Below are positions 12,165 to 24,170 of a stretch of 64,000 nt of DNA, one piece after another. How positions within the stretch are numbered: position 1 is the stretch's first letter; each line of letters starts with the position of its first letter. The notes below the pieces were generated by a model that did no database searches, was not told the DNA's origin, and saw nothing but the letters and a program-made list of their open reading frames with translations. The DNA comes from Loripinus fragilis (Eukaryota > Mollusca > Bivalvia > Lucinida > Lucinidae), in assembly GCA_964019695.1 (NCBI GenBank), contig OZ026516.1, forward strand, positions 101,680,368 to 101,744,367, in the 5' to 3' direction. A program made the position numbers and the translations under genes.

Positions 12165-12496
12165 TTTAGTAAACTGCAGATCCACACTGCAATTAGAAGA
12201 TCCTTTAAAATGAATACTAAAAACTTTGATCCTGATCAGACTGTACTTTAGGAAGCTAGGGCATGTTCTGTCCAACTCAGAAAAAATTATGTAAGAATCT
12301 GGACAATATTACTTGCTGTGTTTGTGGTGGAGAAAACTGCAGATCCACACTGCAATTAGTAGATCCTTTAAATGAATACTAAAAATATTGATCCTGGTCA
12401 GACTGTACATTAGGAAGCCAGGACAGGTTCTGTGCAACTCAGAAATAATTATGTAAGAATCTGGACAAATCTTACTTGCAGTGTTTGTGGTGGTCA
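12165..12496. repeat. Tandem duplication of a 164-bp segment
   Basis: 'aactgcagatccacactgca' begins near 12171 and near 12335. Both copies continue through 'gatcctt', 'gatcctg(a/g)tcagactgta' and 'ttatgtaagaatctggacaa' to 'tgtgtttgtggtgg'. Only scattered mismatches separate them. Confidence 0.85.
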
Positions 12497-12534
12497 TGAC
12501 CACATGGTGAATAGTTACTACTCACCACCACATG

Positions 12535-12665
12535 TCCACAATACTACTGGTTCTAATGTCGATGAAAACTGGTATGTATCATAACTGCTGACCAACTACT
12601 AGTTAGTCAGCGGTTATGATGCACACAGGTTTTCATTGACATTAGAACCAGTAGCATTGTGGATT
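12535..12665. repeat. Inverted repeat, about 130 bp
   Basis: 'ccacaatactactggttcta' pairs with 'tagaaccagtagcattgtgg', and 'gatgaaaactggtatgtatc' with 'gcacacaggttttcattgac'. The centre is 'ctaactagtagtt'-like. Confidence 0.8.
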
Positions 12666-12761
12666 TTACTTCTTTTAAATCGAATTTCTATCCAATTTCT
12701 CCCTCTGAGATATGGCCGTATCGACAAAAAATATTGCTGAATAGACAATTAAACTTCGATA

Positions 12762-12870
12762 TACAGTAAAACCTGTCTTAAGCGGCCACTCAAAAAGAAG
12801 ACCAAAAATTGGTTTACAAGACCGATTATCGTTTAATGCAGGTCAAAAGTTTTGCAGAATGCTCCAATTT
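12762..12870. mobile_element. CAGTAAAACC hairpin MITE, truncated copy
   Basis: Left half only: 'TACAGTAAAACCTGTCTTAA' through 'gcaggtcaaaagttttgcag' to 'aatgctcc', then the match stops. Confidence 0.75.
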
Positions 12871-13149
12871 TTTATACAAATTTTATTGTAAACCTAACTG
12901 GTAGTACGAAAGGTCCATTTGGAACAGCAAAGTCAACCAGCGTGAACATGAAAATTAAGATGTCAAGATCATTTTACAACTACTAGTTTTCTTGTAAAAT
13001 CAAATAAATTAAATCCATGAAAGGCTGAAAATTTTATGGCCTATGAACTTTTATCATAACAAGCATAACTAGAGAAAATTGCAAGTACCTTATACAGAGT
13101 GTGGTTGAGGAAGATATGATTCTCTTATACTGCTCTTACACCTGAAAAT

Positions 13150-13315
13150 TTTCAGCGTAAAAATGAAAATATTTTCTTACCCATCAGTTTTAACTTATGT
13201 CTTAGGTGCTCAAAAGAACCGTCTCATTGAGACAGTTCTTTTGAGTACCCACAACATATGTTTTGGTTGAGAAATAAGAATATTGAATTTTCGTTACCCA
13301 CTCTTAGCTAAAGTC
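13150..13315. repeat. 'acatatgtttt' palindromic MITE, copy 3
   Basis: 'aaaagaaccgtctcattgag / acagttcttttgagtaccca' core with 'acccatcagttttaacttat' and 'acatatgttttggttgagaa' arms. Confidence 0.85.
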
Positions 13316-13324
13316 CTGATCTTA

Positions 13325-13790
13325 CTTATGCATTATGGGCTTACAAATGCTATTCCCCACCAATTCGCAATGATCGCAGCGTGATCGCCAAGCATCTAAA
13401 TGCTTTCGTAAGCATTTACAGTCGATTTTGAGGTGTTACAAATATTAAAAACATGCTGCTAAAATTCGCTAGGAAAGTATATTCGCACCATATTTGTAAC
13501 TATTAGCAACATGTTTTAACCAATAGCAAGCCATTCTTATTGTTGTCATTAGGCATTTGTAGTGGTCATAAGACCTTTATAAAGATTTGCTTGTATTCGT
13601 ATTGAACGAATGTGGACAATTTGTACGTATTTGAAGGAAAATAAGCTAATTGGAAGAGGCTGGCAGATATAAGACAAAGAGAAACACTTGCAATAGTTAC
13701 CCATGCATTATGTTCTAGTTTCATTCGCAACACATTTGTAAGATTCGCAATGGCATTCGCAAGCATTGTTAAGAATTTGTACCAATGAAT
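13325..13790. repeat. 'attcgcaa'-rich element, family unclear
   Basis: The segment contains many 'attcgca' or 'ttgcgaat' words ('aattcgcaatgatcgc', 'aaaattcgctagg', 'ttcgcaacacatttg', 'gattcgcaatggcattcgca'). Clear boundaries and terminal inverted repeats were not found. It resembles the ATTCG-rich elements at 38.4 and 57.4 kb. The 66-residue minus-strand ORF has no support as a gene. Confidence 0.4.
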
Positions 13791-14100
13791 CTTACTATGT
13801 TGGATATCTGGAAGACAGGGTTTCTTGCAACAAAGCCCAATGGCTTATTGTTACATCCCATCTGACAACAACCTCAGTAGCTTATTTATAAGTCTCTAAT
13901 GACATGTTGTATATTTTAACATAATGATTTCTTCCCACCTACATATGACACCTTTCTTATGGTTATAAAGCTATAAAGAACAGATGTTTGCCATATAACA
14001 ATACATATATGTTAATGAATCCACGTTCATGGCCATCACAGTTGCTAATTGCAAACAAACCAATTAGCAGCAACAAAAAAATCTTATATTCGTTTTGGTA

Positions 14101-14438
14101 TATAGTAAAACCTCTGTAAAACGGCTACTCAAAAATAGACAAAAAAAAATCTTAATAACAATTGGTAGCTTAATGAAGGACGAAAGTATTGCAGAATGCT
14201 CCTCTGCAATACTTTTGACTTGTATTAAGCTATAATTGGTCTTGAAAACCAATTTTTGGTCTTTTTGAGAGTGGCCATTTTACAGAAGTTAACCTGCAAT
14301 AAGCAATTGGTAGCTTAATGAAGGTAGAAAGTATGGCAGCATTCTGCAATATTTTTGATTTGCATAAAGCGATAATTGGTCTTGGAAACCAATTTTTGGT
14401 CTTTCTGAGAGTGGTCGTTTTACACAGGTTTTACTGTA
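14101..14438. mobile_element. CAGTAAAACC hairpin MITE, one full and one half copy
   Basis: 14101-14290 runs from 'tatagtaaaacctctgtaaa' to a right arm. A second arm pair then continues to 'acaggttttactgta' ending at 14438. The internal 'agtattgcagaatgctcctc' hairpin is present. Confidence 0.75.
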
Positions 14439-14856
14439 TGCTGTTTAGTTTTGTGATGATGAAGTAAAAATGTTTAAGTCTGTAACCAACTATATTGCTC
14501 TGTTTAGCTTTTTGTTTTAAGGGGACCAAATTTGCAAACAAAAATCACAACGATTGATACCCAGCCTCCTTAAATATTTCGTCAAATTTTTAAACCAAAT
14601 TTATGTCCCTCAAAAGCTGGAAAATCAATGTCAGTACTATTTTTGAGATAATTCTATTGCTTCTCTTTCCTTCATAGCCAACATTAACTTTGCGCTGAAA
14701 ATTGACAATAATTTTGCAATGTAAATTCATATTATTAATTCAAATGGGCAAATTGAAATTGGCTACTCAAGAGCAGATAACAAGTCAAAAACAGACAAAT
14801 ATACCAGCAGACCTTGAATTATTCTAAAATAGTCACTTGCCCTCAGTATACACCGA

Positions 14857-15069
14857 CAGTTAAACCTGTCTTAAGCAACCACTCAAAATAGACAAAACAA
14901 AACAAAGGTCTTAATAGCTAATGGTAGCTTAATGAAGGTCCAAAGTATTGCAGAATGCTCCCATTGGAGCATTCTGCAATACTTTTGACTTGCATTAAGC
15001 GATAATAAGTCTTGAAAACCAATTTTTGGTCTTCTTTTTGAGTGGCCCCTTAAGACAGGTTTAACTGTT
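14857..15069. mobile_element. CAGTTAAACC hairpin MITE copy
   Basis: Ends 'acagttaaacctgtctta' and 'taagacaggtttaactgt'. The core 'agtattgcagaatgctccca / ttggagcattctgcaatact' is a near-perfect palindrome. Confidence 0.85.
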
Positions 15070-15620
15070 CATTTGAAAACATCAACATTTTCACTTGCCT
15101 ACATGTGTAAATCTGAGCGAATGAGCGGATTTAGCAAGCCCCCTACTGAATAACAATATAAATAAACCAAGATTGCTAAAAATGAGAACCAATTTATATT
15201 TTTTTGCATTTTTTCACGCATTAAATGACTTAGTAATTTCCTTTCAGTGTCAAAACTGTCAGCTCAAATTAGTCTACCAATTAGGATTGACACCAACTTG
15301 AACTTAAATTAAAATCTTGTTATTTAAGGTACATTTTTAAGCTATTTACAAGTCATTCTCAAATGTAATATAATGCCAAAATTATATTTCAGTAAAATGC
15401 ACTCAAAAGTCAGCAAAATGTACAGAGGTGCATTATTGCCATCACATGAACAATGGAGAGTCACATGTGAAAAAATCCGTGTGTACTATATTTGTATATG
15501 TGAACTTAAACACAGATCAGCCTGCACATTTATACCATGTGGAGTCACTTAAACTTGAAGACTCCAGGAATAAATGTTGATATTTTTTACTCATCCTCTG
15601 GTCCATCGGGATCATTGGAT
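15070..15620. other. Intronic sequence, no recognised feature
   Basis: No exon, terminal repeat or tandem structure recognised. Confidence 0.5.
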
Positions 15621-15644
15621 TCAAGCATTTGAACACAGAATACA

Positions 15645-15730
15645 TCTTCGCTTGCACTCAGAGTGGCCAAAACTCTATAACCCTCTTGCACTCAGAACTC
15701 CAAAGAGTTTTGGCCACTCTGAGTGAAAGA
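15645..15730. repeat. Hairpin 'cactcagagtggccaaaact'
   Basis: Its complement 'agttttggccactctgagtg' follows about 30 bases later, giving two 21-bp arms. Confidence 0.8.
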
Positions 15731-16284
15731 TGGTTATGCCAGTGAGCGCATTTAGGGTCTAGAAAGGGATTTATTAATACACTTTACTACTGGTTTTATC
15801 ATTTTATTGCATGGAATTATTACACTCTTATGATAACATATAGAACAAGATGGTGCTAAGAACTGGTTGTAAAAGTAGGTCAGAGGGTGCACCAAACCAA
15901 CCTGTTCAAATATGGGTTACTGCTTCTAATTAAACTCAATGAGCAAAATTCATTTTTATCATATTTCAGTCCCTCTTATTTTATAATAGATTACCATGAT
16001 GCAAAAAGCAGGCAAAGTGTCAAGTAAGTCGACTGTTATATTTTCCAATCTGTTGTTAAAAAAAGCTAATTTAAAGAAAGTATATGCAATGTTTCATACC
16101 CATATTCACCTCGAAAGCTTGTCTTGTAAAAAAAATATTGTTAATTTTCTTTTTCTCATAAGGCCTTGGTTTTAATAAGAATCAAGATATTGTATACTTT
16201 AATATCAGTAAGAACCCACAAAAAGGTACCATTACCCCAGAATACTATGGGTAGACTCAGATCCGTTTACGTTACAATCAAGAT

Positions 16285-16360
16285 ATGATCTTTTATTTGC
16301 AAGCATCTGTGTAAATTGCTCCTCCAAGGAGCAATTTACACAGATGCTCGCAAAGAAAAG
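16285..16360. repeat. Hairpin 'gcatctgtgtaaattgctcc'
   Basis: The complement 'ggagcaatttacacagatgc' follows immediately. It is a perfect arm pair with 'tttatttgcaa / cgcaaagaaaa' outside. Confidence 0.8.
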
Positions 16361-16974
16361 ATTTAACAGATCTATCATGCTTTAACGTACAAGGGCGCGT
16401 TTGTCACAAGGAACTCATATTTCTGTTTACACCTTGAGGCTCGAGACCGCATGGGGTATGAGCCTTCTATAGTGTCAGTGTAAGGTTAGAAAAGTCTCTA
16501 ATTTAGACTCGTAATAAAGTTGATAAAACGTTCAAATTACAGGTCACACACCATGATAGATTTGTTTTGATTTTACACCCAATTTGTCATTTTCCATTTG
16601 TCCTATATTCTGCCCAACCAATGAAAATAGAATACAACAATTACTGAAATGTACCAAAGGTTTTTTTTTCTTTTCTCTTCAAATAAAACACAACCAGAGG
16701 ACCATATGTCCTGATGCACTCATGCACCCATAACACCCAGTTGCAAGAATTTAGATCAACCATGAAATACGTTTAACCGGGTCAAGATTTTCTAACCTTT
16801 AAGGGTTACCATTTGAACAAACTTTGTAGGGTCAGCATCACATCCCCAATGATACATACCAAGAACGCATTGGTATTTGTGAAAGAAATGCATAGTTGCA
16901 TTTGTTATTGTGGCGATTCCTTAGTTCTGAGTCAGGTGTTTTTGTTTGTTCTTTATTATGTCTGGCAGCACTTG

Positions 16975-17130
16975 AAGGCTCACAGTCAATAGTTGTTTAA
17001 CGTCCCAGGAGGTGGGGCCATGGCTTAGTCTCATCCGACAGAATGGAGGGGGCTCGGGATCGAACTAGGGATCCCTTGGAACAAGGCAAGTGATCTATCC
17101 ACTACACCACAGCAGCTCCTAATCATAAGC
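16975..17130 (-). mobile_element. SINE, tRNA-like head
   Basis: The minus strand reads 'ctgtggtgtagtggatagat' (A-box-like) then 'gatccctagttcgatccc' (B-box-like). The body includes 'tcggatgagactaagccatg' and 'gacgttaaacaac'. A second piece lies at 25075-25180. Confidence 0.7.
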
Positions 17131-17399
17131 GTGTTCACTGTGATAGTACTGGTTGCATAGTGTAACATCGCAAATGTCAATTATGCCTGGAATCCTATGT
17201 CTTATTTCATTATGCTGGATGTTTCCATGTACTAAACTCCTGTCCATTTTTCTCCAATTAAAAAAAAACTTGCAGGATACCATGCAGTTACACTCATTCT
17301 GAGTGGAAATCAGTATGTATCCTCATCAGATGCTTTTAAATACATGCTAATAACCACAATCTTTAGGAATTGGGAGATATATCCAGAATGCAGATAACC

Positions 17400-17940
17400 T
17401 TTTTGTTTTGATGTCAACAATTTTTAAAGTTTTCCTAAGTTGAGCCAGTACAAAGCTAAGCGTATTGAGGCTAATTGTCTTACCCAAGGCAGACAGTGGA
17501 AATCAGACTTGTGGCTTCTTGGTTATGATTCCAACACTCTACAGGGTTCATACAGGCAGGCTTGAGTAAAATTCAAGGACTTTTCAAGGACATCTAAAAG
17601 ACTTTCCTACAGTTTTTCAAGGATAAAGTTTATGAAAAATACAGATTTAAGTGTCAAATTCCACTTCAGAAATGCTAGACTGAGCAAATGTGCAGCAAAT
17701 GCTGCACCAAATAAAGGCACAACAATTTTATACTGATTTAGGTCACAATCAACTGTGCTAAGTCCTACAGAAAATAGTAGAATTCAAGGACTTTTCAAGG
17801 CATTTGAGTGACTTTCCAGTACTTTTCAAGGCAGATTTAATTTTCAAGTACTTTTCAAGAGAGCCCTCTAAATTCAAGTACTTTTCAAGCCTGTGCGAAC
17901 CCTGCTCCACTAGCTGCACTATGGTGCTCCCATCAAGCAT
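17400..17940 (-). mobile_element. SINE split by a hAT-like insertion
   Basis: The SINE body 'tgatgtcaacaatttttaaa' and 'aattgtcttacccaaggcag' runs to 'attccaacactcta', then resumes at 17905 with 'ctccactagctgcactatgg'. Confidence 0.6.
17542..17904. mobile_element. hAT-like non-autonomous element
   Basis: Ends 'CAGGGTTCATACAGGC' and 'GCCTGTGCGAACCCTG' are inverted copies of the CAGGGTTC type seen in hAT elements. The interior repeats 'attcaaggacttttcaagg' and variants at both ends. The flanking octamers ('acactcta', 'ctccacta') agree at only four positions, so no clean 8-bp target duplication is seen. Confidence 0.75.
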
Positions 17941-18399
17941 GGCAAGAGTTAAAATCATATTCTAAAAGTCATAAGTGTGTAACTTTTTGTCCCCTCATTT
18001 GTAACTGTAAATAAAGCCATCAAACAGTCTTTCAGAATAAGATCAAAGATTGAAAAAAGTTACAAATTATATTCTAATATTCCCGCCATTGTTCAAAATT
18101 TCTATATACCTTGTGATTTCCCATAGCTATCTTTTGAGCGACCCCAACTTGAAATGGTTGTGGGCTTTAAATGGCATATAAATCATGTAATTACATTGTA
18201 ATTTATCATAAAAATTTTGGAGAAATGACCTAAAAGCCATTAAAAACTGTTTACTAAATTTGAAACCAAATATTTAACTCTTATTCAAAGGATGCCTGAT
18301 ATAAACAAATGAGCTTCACCAAGATAAAATGGACTTTCTGTTTTCAACCTAATAAGTGCCCATGTTCCTTTTTAAGGCACAATGCGTACTTTACAGGTT

Positions 18400-18690
18400 G
18401 TTTAGCCATATTAACTTCTGATTTCAAGTCAATCTACTGTTGTGCCAACCAAAAGTGACAGTGACATAATACTTTGATTACAAATGCTAAGTAAAACACT
18501 AACGTGTACATTTCACTTGAGCATACGCGAATAGATAGATCACTTGTGTATTAATCCTATCCTGTGGATATGATTAATACACAAGTGATCTATCGACTCT
18601 AAGTCCCTGATAACTTTGTAGATAAAACATGATGTCACTGTCACTCTTGGTTGGCAGGACAGTAGTGGTGAAATTTTATCATTACTATAG
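18400..18690. repeat. Palindromic MITE, about 290 bp
   Basis: Outer arms 'gccaaccaaaagtgacagtg' and 'cactgtcactcttggttggc'. Inner arms 'gatcacttgtgtattaatcc' and 'gattaatacacaagtgatct'. The two arm pairs nest. Confidence 0.8.
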
Positions 18691-18699
18691 ATACATTGT

Positions 18700-19125
18700 A
18701 TGGATGAAAACAATGTGGATCTACAGTGGGTATATAATTTTGAACAAAAAAATATGTGCACATCAGTGCAAATATGGTATTAAATTAGAGAGCAAATGCT
18801 TTAGAATGCTTTTACCATGGAAGCAAACACCATGAGCCCTGATCAGACTGCTCCTTTGACTGTTTGCAAAGATAAAAACAAACAAACAAACAGACAGAAA
18901 TATATCATAACTTAGAAAGTTCTTCCTTTAATACACAAAACTGACAAAATGGGCAATTCAAGGCTTATTGTATCAACATACATGGGAGAATCCGGTTTAC
19001 TGTGCTAATTGAACCATTTGCACAAGGCTGCAAAAGCAGCGAAAACCAACAATTGTATACTTTTTTCTTAGACATGCTCACAGTAAAGTCACCAAGTATA
19101 TGAAGTAAATTTTCTTAAGAGAATT
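18700..19125. other. Intronic sequence with a short 'caaacaaa' run
   Basis: A short AAAC/CAAA simple repeat near 18876-18890; otherwise nothing recognised. Confidence 0.5.
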
Positions 19126-19345
19126 TTTCTTATTGAAAACTGATTTGGAAACAAGATTCTGTGCAGAAAAATGATGTACCTTGCAATGCATGGAAACTTA
19201 GAGGCTGCGAGACGGTGGCGGTGCTGAATCTGGCTCGCCCGTATGCTAGTGCCAAAGGACTGTGTCGGCTTTGCCTAGTGCAGGCAGTTAACTTATGGTA
19301 GTATATAACAAGAAGCTTCATGATGTCACTTGAATGCAAGCTTCA
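19125..19345. other. GC-richer block of unknown nature
   Basis: This block is richer in G and C than its surroundings ('gcgagacggtggcggtgctg', 'tctggctcgcccgtatgcta'). On the minus strand, a 'cactag' acceptor-like and 'gcaag|gtac' donor-like site bracket about 95 bases. It could be a small exon, a promoter remnant or old repeat. It is not placed in the gene model. Confidence 0.25.
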
Positions 19346-19564
19346 AGTTGATGCCGTTTCACCTCCGCAAGGCTCAAAATCTCTGAGCTTGTCACATATG
19401 ATCTCGCCTGTATAAATTTGACATCTGAAGTATGAAATTATATTAAAACTTTACGCCTGGCCCAGTAAAACAAGCTTTTAAGTGCACTTAATCTGCTCAA
19501 GCCCACAAATCAGCCAGGTGCTCTACAATTTGTAGTAAATGATTATTTTACTTACCATGCATAA

Positions 19565-19800
19565 AATGGCCCTTAACCCCTTAGGGTACTTTTTCAAATG
19601 GTGAAGACCCTGATGAAATGCTGCAGAATGCGCCATTTCATCAAGGTCTGCACTGTTTGCTAAGTCAAAATCAATTTAAATTTTTTTGGGGGAAAATTAT
19701 AACCTGTGACCTCTCAATATATATAATGGACCATCCTGACTTAAATGTATCAAGCTTTATGGAAAAGTTCTTTGATTAACAAAGGGCTAAAGCAAATCGG
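19565..19800. repeat. 'gaagaccctgatgaaatg' hairpin MITE, copy 1
   Basis: The core 'gaccctgatgaaatgctgca / gcgccatttcatcaaggtct' is followed by 'gcactgtttgctaagtcaaa' and 'ctcaatatatataatggacc'. The same order occurs at 29080-29300. Confidence 0.7.
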
Positions 19801-20344
19801 GCATATGGGGGCAAAAACTGTGTAACATATATTCACTATAACTCGTTTTGCATCCAGAGTGACTCTGAGAGATAATGTGATGTTGACAGATGCACATGTG
19901 CAGGCTGATCTGGAACCTAGCAGCCTGCCGATGCAATGAAGAGCCCTTTTTGGATGATCCTGTACTTATAATTTATGACTGGGCAGAGATTTGCACACAA
20001 ATGGACTGCATTATTAAATATGTATTTATCCTTTACAACTTTCTGGGCTAGATATTCCTAACAAAAATGTGGGCCGGTGACATTAGGTGGTTTCTTTTAC
20101 ACTAAAATGAACTTAAAATTCAATATTTGCAAATCAAAATTGAAAATATTATAATGTAAAGGGGCCTTTTGTCAACCATCTTAGCTATCTATATAGTCTA
20201 AGATTGCTAAGGAACGTCTTCATTCATTGATTCTATGAATGAACACTGGACTGGTAATCTGACAATAATTAACCAATTGCGAGTTTATAGTTCCAACCAG
20301 TCCAATTTAAACTTTAGTCAAAATATGGCCATTTTCCCCATATT

Positions 20345-20585
20345 TCTTATTCAAATTTATTGGTGGATCCAGAGGTGGTTCAGCGGGTCCCTTGAACCCC
20401 CTCCCCGCCCCCTGTTTTTTAAATATCCAATGAAAATGAAATAATTTGGTCTCAGTGAGACCAAATTATTTCATTTTCATGGGATATTTAAGAAAAATGA
20501 GACAAAATCAGCAATGCTAACCCCCATACCTTTATACATATGAACCCCCTTTCCAGAAATCCTGGATCCACCTCTGAAATTTATG
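20345..20585. mobile_element. 'ggtggatccag' inverted-repeat element
   Basis: Ends 'ttggtggatccagaggtgg' and 'ctggatccacctctgaaa'. The centre 'gaaataatttggtctcagtg / agaccaaattatttcatttt' is a perfect hairpin. Confidence 0.8.
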
Positions 20586-20629
20586 TTTTCAGTCATTGGC
20601 CAAAGTATGCATGATCTCTGAATTTGTTA

Positions 20630-20880
20630 ACCAGACTATTTCTTCCCTGGGTAATTTTTCTTACTTTTGTTGTCTTCTGACATTTTTTTCAAAATTAACT
20701 TTTTCAAAAAAGAAATCTTTCAGGAACACTACCAGAGTGTCAAACAGTTTGGATTCAGATCAGAGTGTCAAACAGTTTGGATCCAGGTCAGGACTGTCTT
20801 CTGTCAGTCCTGATCTGAGTCCAAATTGTTTGCAAAGGTTATCAGCAGACGACAAAAGCCATAGCTAGCCAAGAAAAGAG
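20630..20880. repeat. 'ttggatccagatcaggcc' MITE copy
   Basis: Contains a small internal direct duplication ('gtcaaacagtttggat' twice, near 20748 and 20766) and ends at 'gttatcagcagacgacaaaa'. Confidence 0.75.
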
Positions 20881-21099
20881 TTTAAAGGACTATGAGTCTT
20901 GAAAGTTTGATTTTAAAAATGCTATAAAATTATGAGTATTTAAAAAATAATCAGTTCATCTCAGGACAGTTTTGCCAAACAATACACTTACATGTTATCA
21001 AAATGAGTACAGAAAGTTGACAAATCTTTCAGAAACTGTGCTTTGATATTTGTCGTAAAAATTCACATGGGTCCAGAAAAGCAAAAATTTGATTTACAA

Positions 21100-21245
21100 A
21101 TAGCAATTATTTTCTTATCCATCTGTATAAACATATGTTTTGGGTGCTCTAAAGAACTGTCTCATCGAGACGGTTCTTTTGAGTACCCACAACATATGCT
21201 TTGGTAGAGAAATAAGAAAATAAAGAATAATTACTCCCTCTGATC
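21100..21245. repeat. 'acatatgtttt' palindromic MITE, copy 4
   Basis: 'ctctaaagaactgtctcatc / gagacggttcttttgagtac' core. Arms begin 'ttttcttatccatctgtata'. Confidence 0.85.
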
Positions 21246-21504
21246 TGGGGGCCCGAGTTCATCCCTGATTCAAGCAAATATTTACAGATTAAATTCATGT
21301 TATAGCATGAGAAAATACTATCAATATGTCTACAATAGATTTCACAAGTTGTTTTTTTTTTTTAAATATGATATGTACTTTAAAATATGGATACCAAAGT
21401 TACTAAGACATTTATAAGTAATATTCTGCAAGTCAGTGATTTGTTCAAAAACTGATTGACAAAATGAATAAGATGGTAAATATAAAATGAGCAAGTGCAT
21501 GAGA

Positions 21505-21735
21505 TTTCCAACTATGTGGTATGCGCGACCAGCAAAGCCTCAGATCAGACTGTGCATACGCGCAGTCTGATCAAAGCCTTTGCTAGTCATTTGAATATTC
21601 TAGGACTATTAAGCTACTGACTGAAAACCATTTGGAGTTTCTAAGCTTAAAAGGAGGCTGCATAGGCTTGTCAGAGTCTACACTTGTCAAAATGCCACAT
21701 TGTCTGAAATCACATGTCACGGCTCAAATGTATTG
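21505..21735. repeat. 'gcaaagcctcagatcagact' hairpin MITE
   Basis: The core 'cagatcagactgtgcatacg / cgcagtctgatcaaagcctt' is followed by 'ctattaagctactgactgaa' and 'gcttaaaaggaggctgc'. An inverted partner lies at 51790-51985. Confidence 0.7.
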
Positions 21736-21739
21736 ATCA

Positions 21740-22985
21740 ATTGATTCAGATTTTAATTGAGGATTTTGGGAAGTTTGTGGCTGCTTTGCAAAGATTTAAA
21801 AAAAAAATATTGTGTCAGGTAAAATTCATCATTATTGATATTAACCCATATCAGCCTAGTGTCCATTTTGTGTGACAAAGGTAAACAGTGCAGATCTAGA
21901 TCAGATGCTGTAGAATGTGGCATCTGATCAGAGTCTCCACTGTTTACTTACAGAATTCTCTATTAAAATTTGAATAAAAACCAAAAATACCACCCAACAA
22001 CTCTTAATTCTCTATTAAACTTTGAATAAAAGCGACAACTCTTAAAATGGATATAGACTGGCCAAATTGATAAGAGTGGGAAATCAAATGGGTTAGCCCA
22101 TTATATGCTGAACACATGTAAACATTACTTGAAAAGACCCAGGCAAACAAAATACTTCACAGACAGAAGTATATAATAATTTAGAAATTCTCGCCCATGA
22201 ACCCTTCACATGTACCATCCCAAGTATATTGTATCAAATCTGATCGAAGTGCCCATCAGTATGTATACAAAGTGTTACGGTAAACAAGATAGTAGGAAAG
22301 AGAAGTGTTCCTGGTTGTTGAGGTATAAATATTGTTAAAATTCAAATCAAGTGCTTTTAATTTGTGAAAACTGACTTAAAATTGATCAAGAATTTAACAT
22401 TTATGGCTGTAAACACTTAAATGTCCGTGAAAGTATCTCATAAAATACATTGCAAACACTAATACCTTAAACCATAAAATTTGTTTCAATATATTTGAGG
22501 CATTTTAAACACACCTGGGCTCAGGTTTTTAAATGCACCATTAACTTAACAAATTTAACAAGCAAAAAAAATCAACTTTAGTTTTTTTTAAGAAATGTAG
22601 CAACTTTTTTCATATTATTATTTATAATTTTCTATTTTGGCACATCTGATTGAAAATAAATTGTGAGAAATATTTTCTCTACACATTTTTCTTCTTAAGA
22701 ATACTTCTGCATTTAGTGTCCACTGTATTTTACTTATTTTTTACTCATAATTTCTTTTAAATACAAATCTTAATCCTTAAAAAGTCCACAACTTTTTCAA
22801 ACAATTGATGGTTCTTTAACAAACCTATAAAGTTTGATAATTAATGTGAGCCATCTGCTGGTGAATTATCCACATGCAATACCAAATTTAAACCTTGCCC
22901 AGAGGTTATAAAACTTTTTCATGTTCAACTCAGCTGAGGATGAAATTTCAACTGCTAAAAAAACTAAAATTTGACTTGACTTGAT
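21740..22985. other. Intronic sequence with one short GATC hairpin
   Basis: Only a hairpin at 21885-21950 ('agtgcagatctagatcagat / atctgatcagagtctccact') was recognised. Confidence 0.5.
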
Positions 22986-23235
22986 TCTGAGTTTATTTAG
23001 CCCTTAAAGCGCCAAAAAAAAATGCATCTGAAAAATGACGTCTGCTGAATTCATCTGCTGCAAATAATTGCCTAACATTACTGACTAATTTAAGTATTAA
23101 AGCAAACAGGGTGGACCCAGATCAGAGCAGTCTGACCTGGGTCCACACTGTTTCTCATAGAGGCTTCATAAACATTTAAACAGACGAGAAAAGCAGACGA
23201 CCTTTGTTGCGATTGGCGCTTTAAGAGTTAACTGC
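22985..23235. repeat. 'gtgtggacccagatcag' MITE, copy 1
   Basis: Edges 'cccttaaagcgccaaaaaaa' and 'gcgattggcgctttaagagt' are inverted ends. The core is 'gtggacccagatcagagcag / tctgacctgggtccacactg'. 'acagacgagaaaagcagacg' follows the core. Confidence 0.85.
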
Positions 23236-23509
23236 TGCGGGTGTCCCAAACATATGTAGGCAGAAGGTGGCTGGGGTTTCTGACACCAACCCCCAGGCTT
23301 CTCTGTTCTGTGTATTAACGCCACCAAGACTGCATGCTCTCATGTCAGCCCTGACACATTCAGACTAGGCCTTCTTTGCTTTCTCCCAGTTTTAGCATTG
23401 CATTCTGCATCACAAATATTGATAAATACTACTTTTCTTCCTTTCAAACTATCAGATGCTGTATTCATCATGCTAATAAATGTTAAAATTCCAACAATTG
23501 TGATTTACA

Positions 23510-24170
23510 AAAGACAGAATGAATGCATATAACATATAATTTGATTATGGTATATAGAAGACCCAATGAATGCCAATCAATATAGAATTTGATTATGATA
23601 ATATAAAGACCAAATAAATGTCTATCAACATAGAATTTGATTATGATAGATTATGATACATACAAGATTGAATGAATGTCTATCAGCATAGAATATAGGA
23701 GAATAAATTAATGTCTTTCAGCAAAGAATTTGGTTATGATATTCGGAAGACTGAAAGAAAGTCGGTAAACAAAGAACTTGATTATGATATATAGAAACTG
23801 AATGAATAATTTTGATTATGATATATAGGAGAATGAATGAATGTCTATCACAAAGAATTTGATTATGGTATGTATAAGATTGAATGAATGTCTGTCACAT
23901 AGAATTTGATTATGATACATATAAGATTGAATGAATGTCTATCAAATGAATTTGATTATGATATATAAGATTGAATGAATGTTTATCATATAGAATTTGA
24001 TTAATGATACATATAAGATTGAATGAATGTCTGTCACATAGAATTTGATTATGATACATATAAGATTGAATGAATGTCTATCAAGAAAGAATTTGATTAT
24101 GATAAATAGAAGATTGAATGAAATAATGTATATCAGCATATAATTTGATTATTTCAAGTAAAAGAAAATA
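23510..24170. repeat. 47-bp minisatellite, about 14 variable units
   Basis: Unit 'gaatttgattatgatacata', 'taagattgaatgaatgtctg', 'tcacata'. The best units near 23890-24110 are 46-48 bp. Units to the left are diverged or shortened. The 65-residue ORF on the minus strand is the repeat read through. Confidence 0.9.

Noticed and set aside
23510..24170. CRISPR-like regular repeat
   Set aside because: Units are contiguous without unique spacers, and the genome is eukaryotic; it is a minisatellite.
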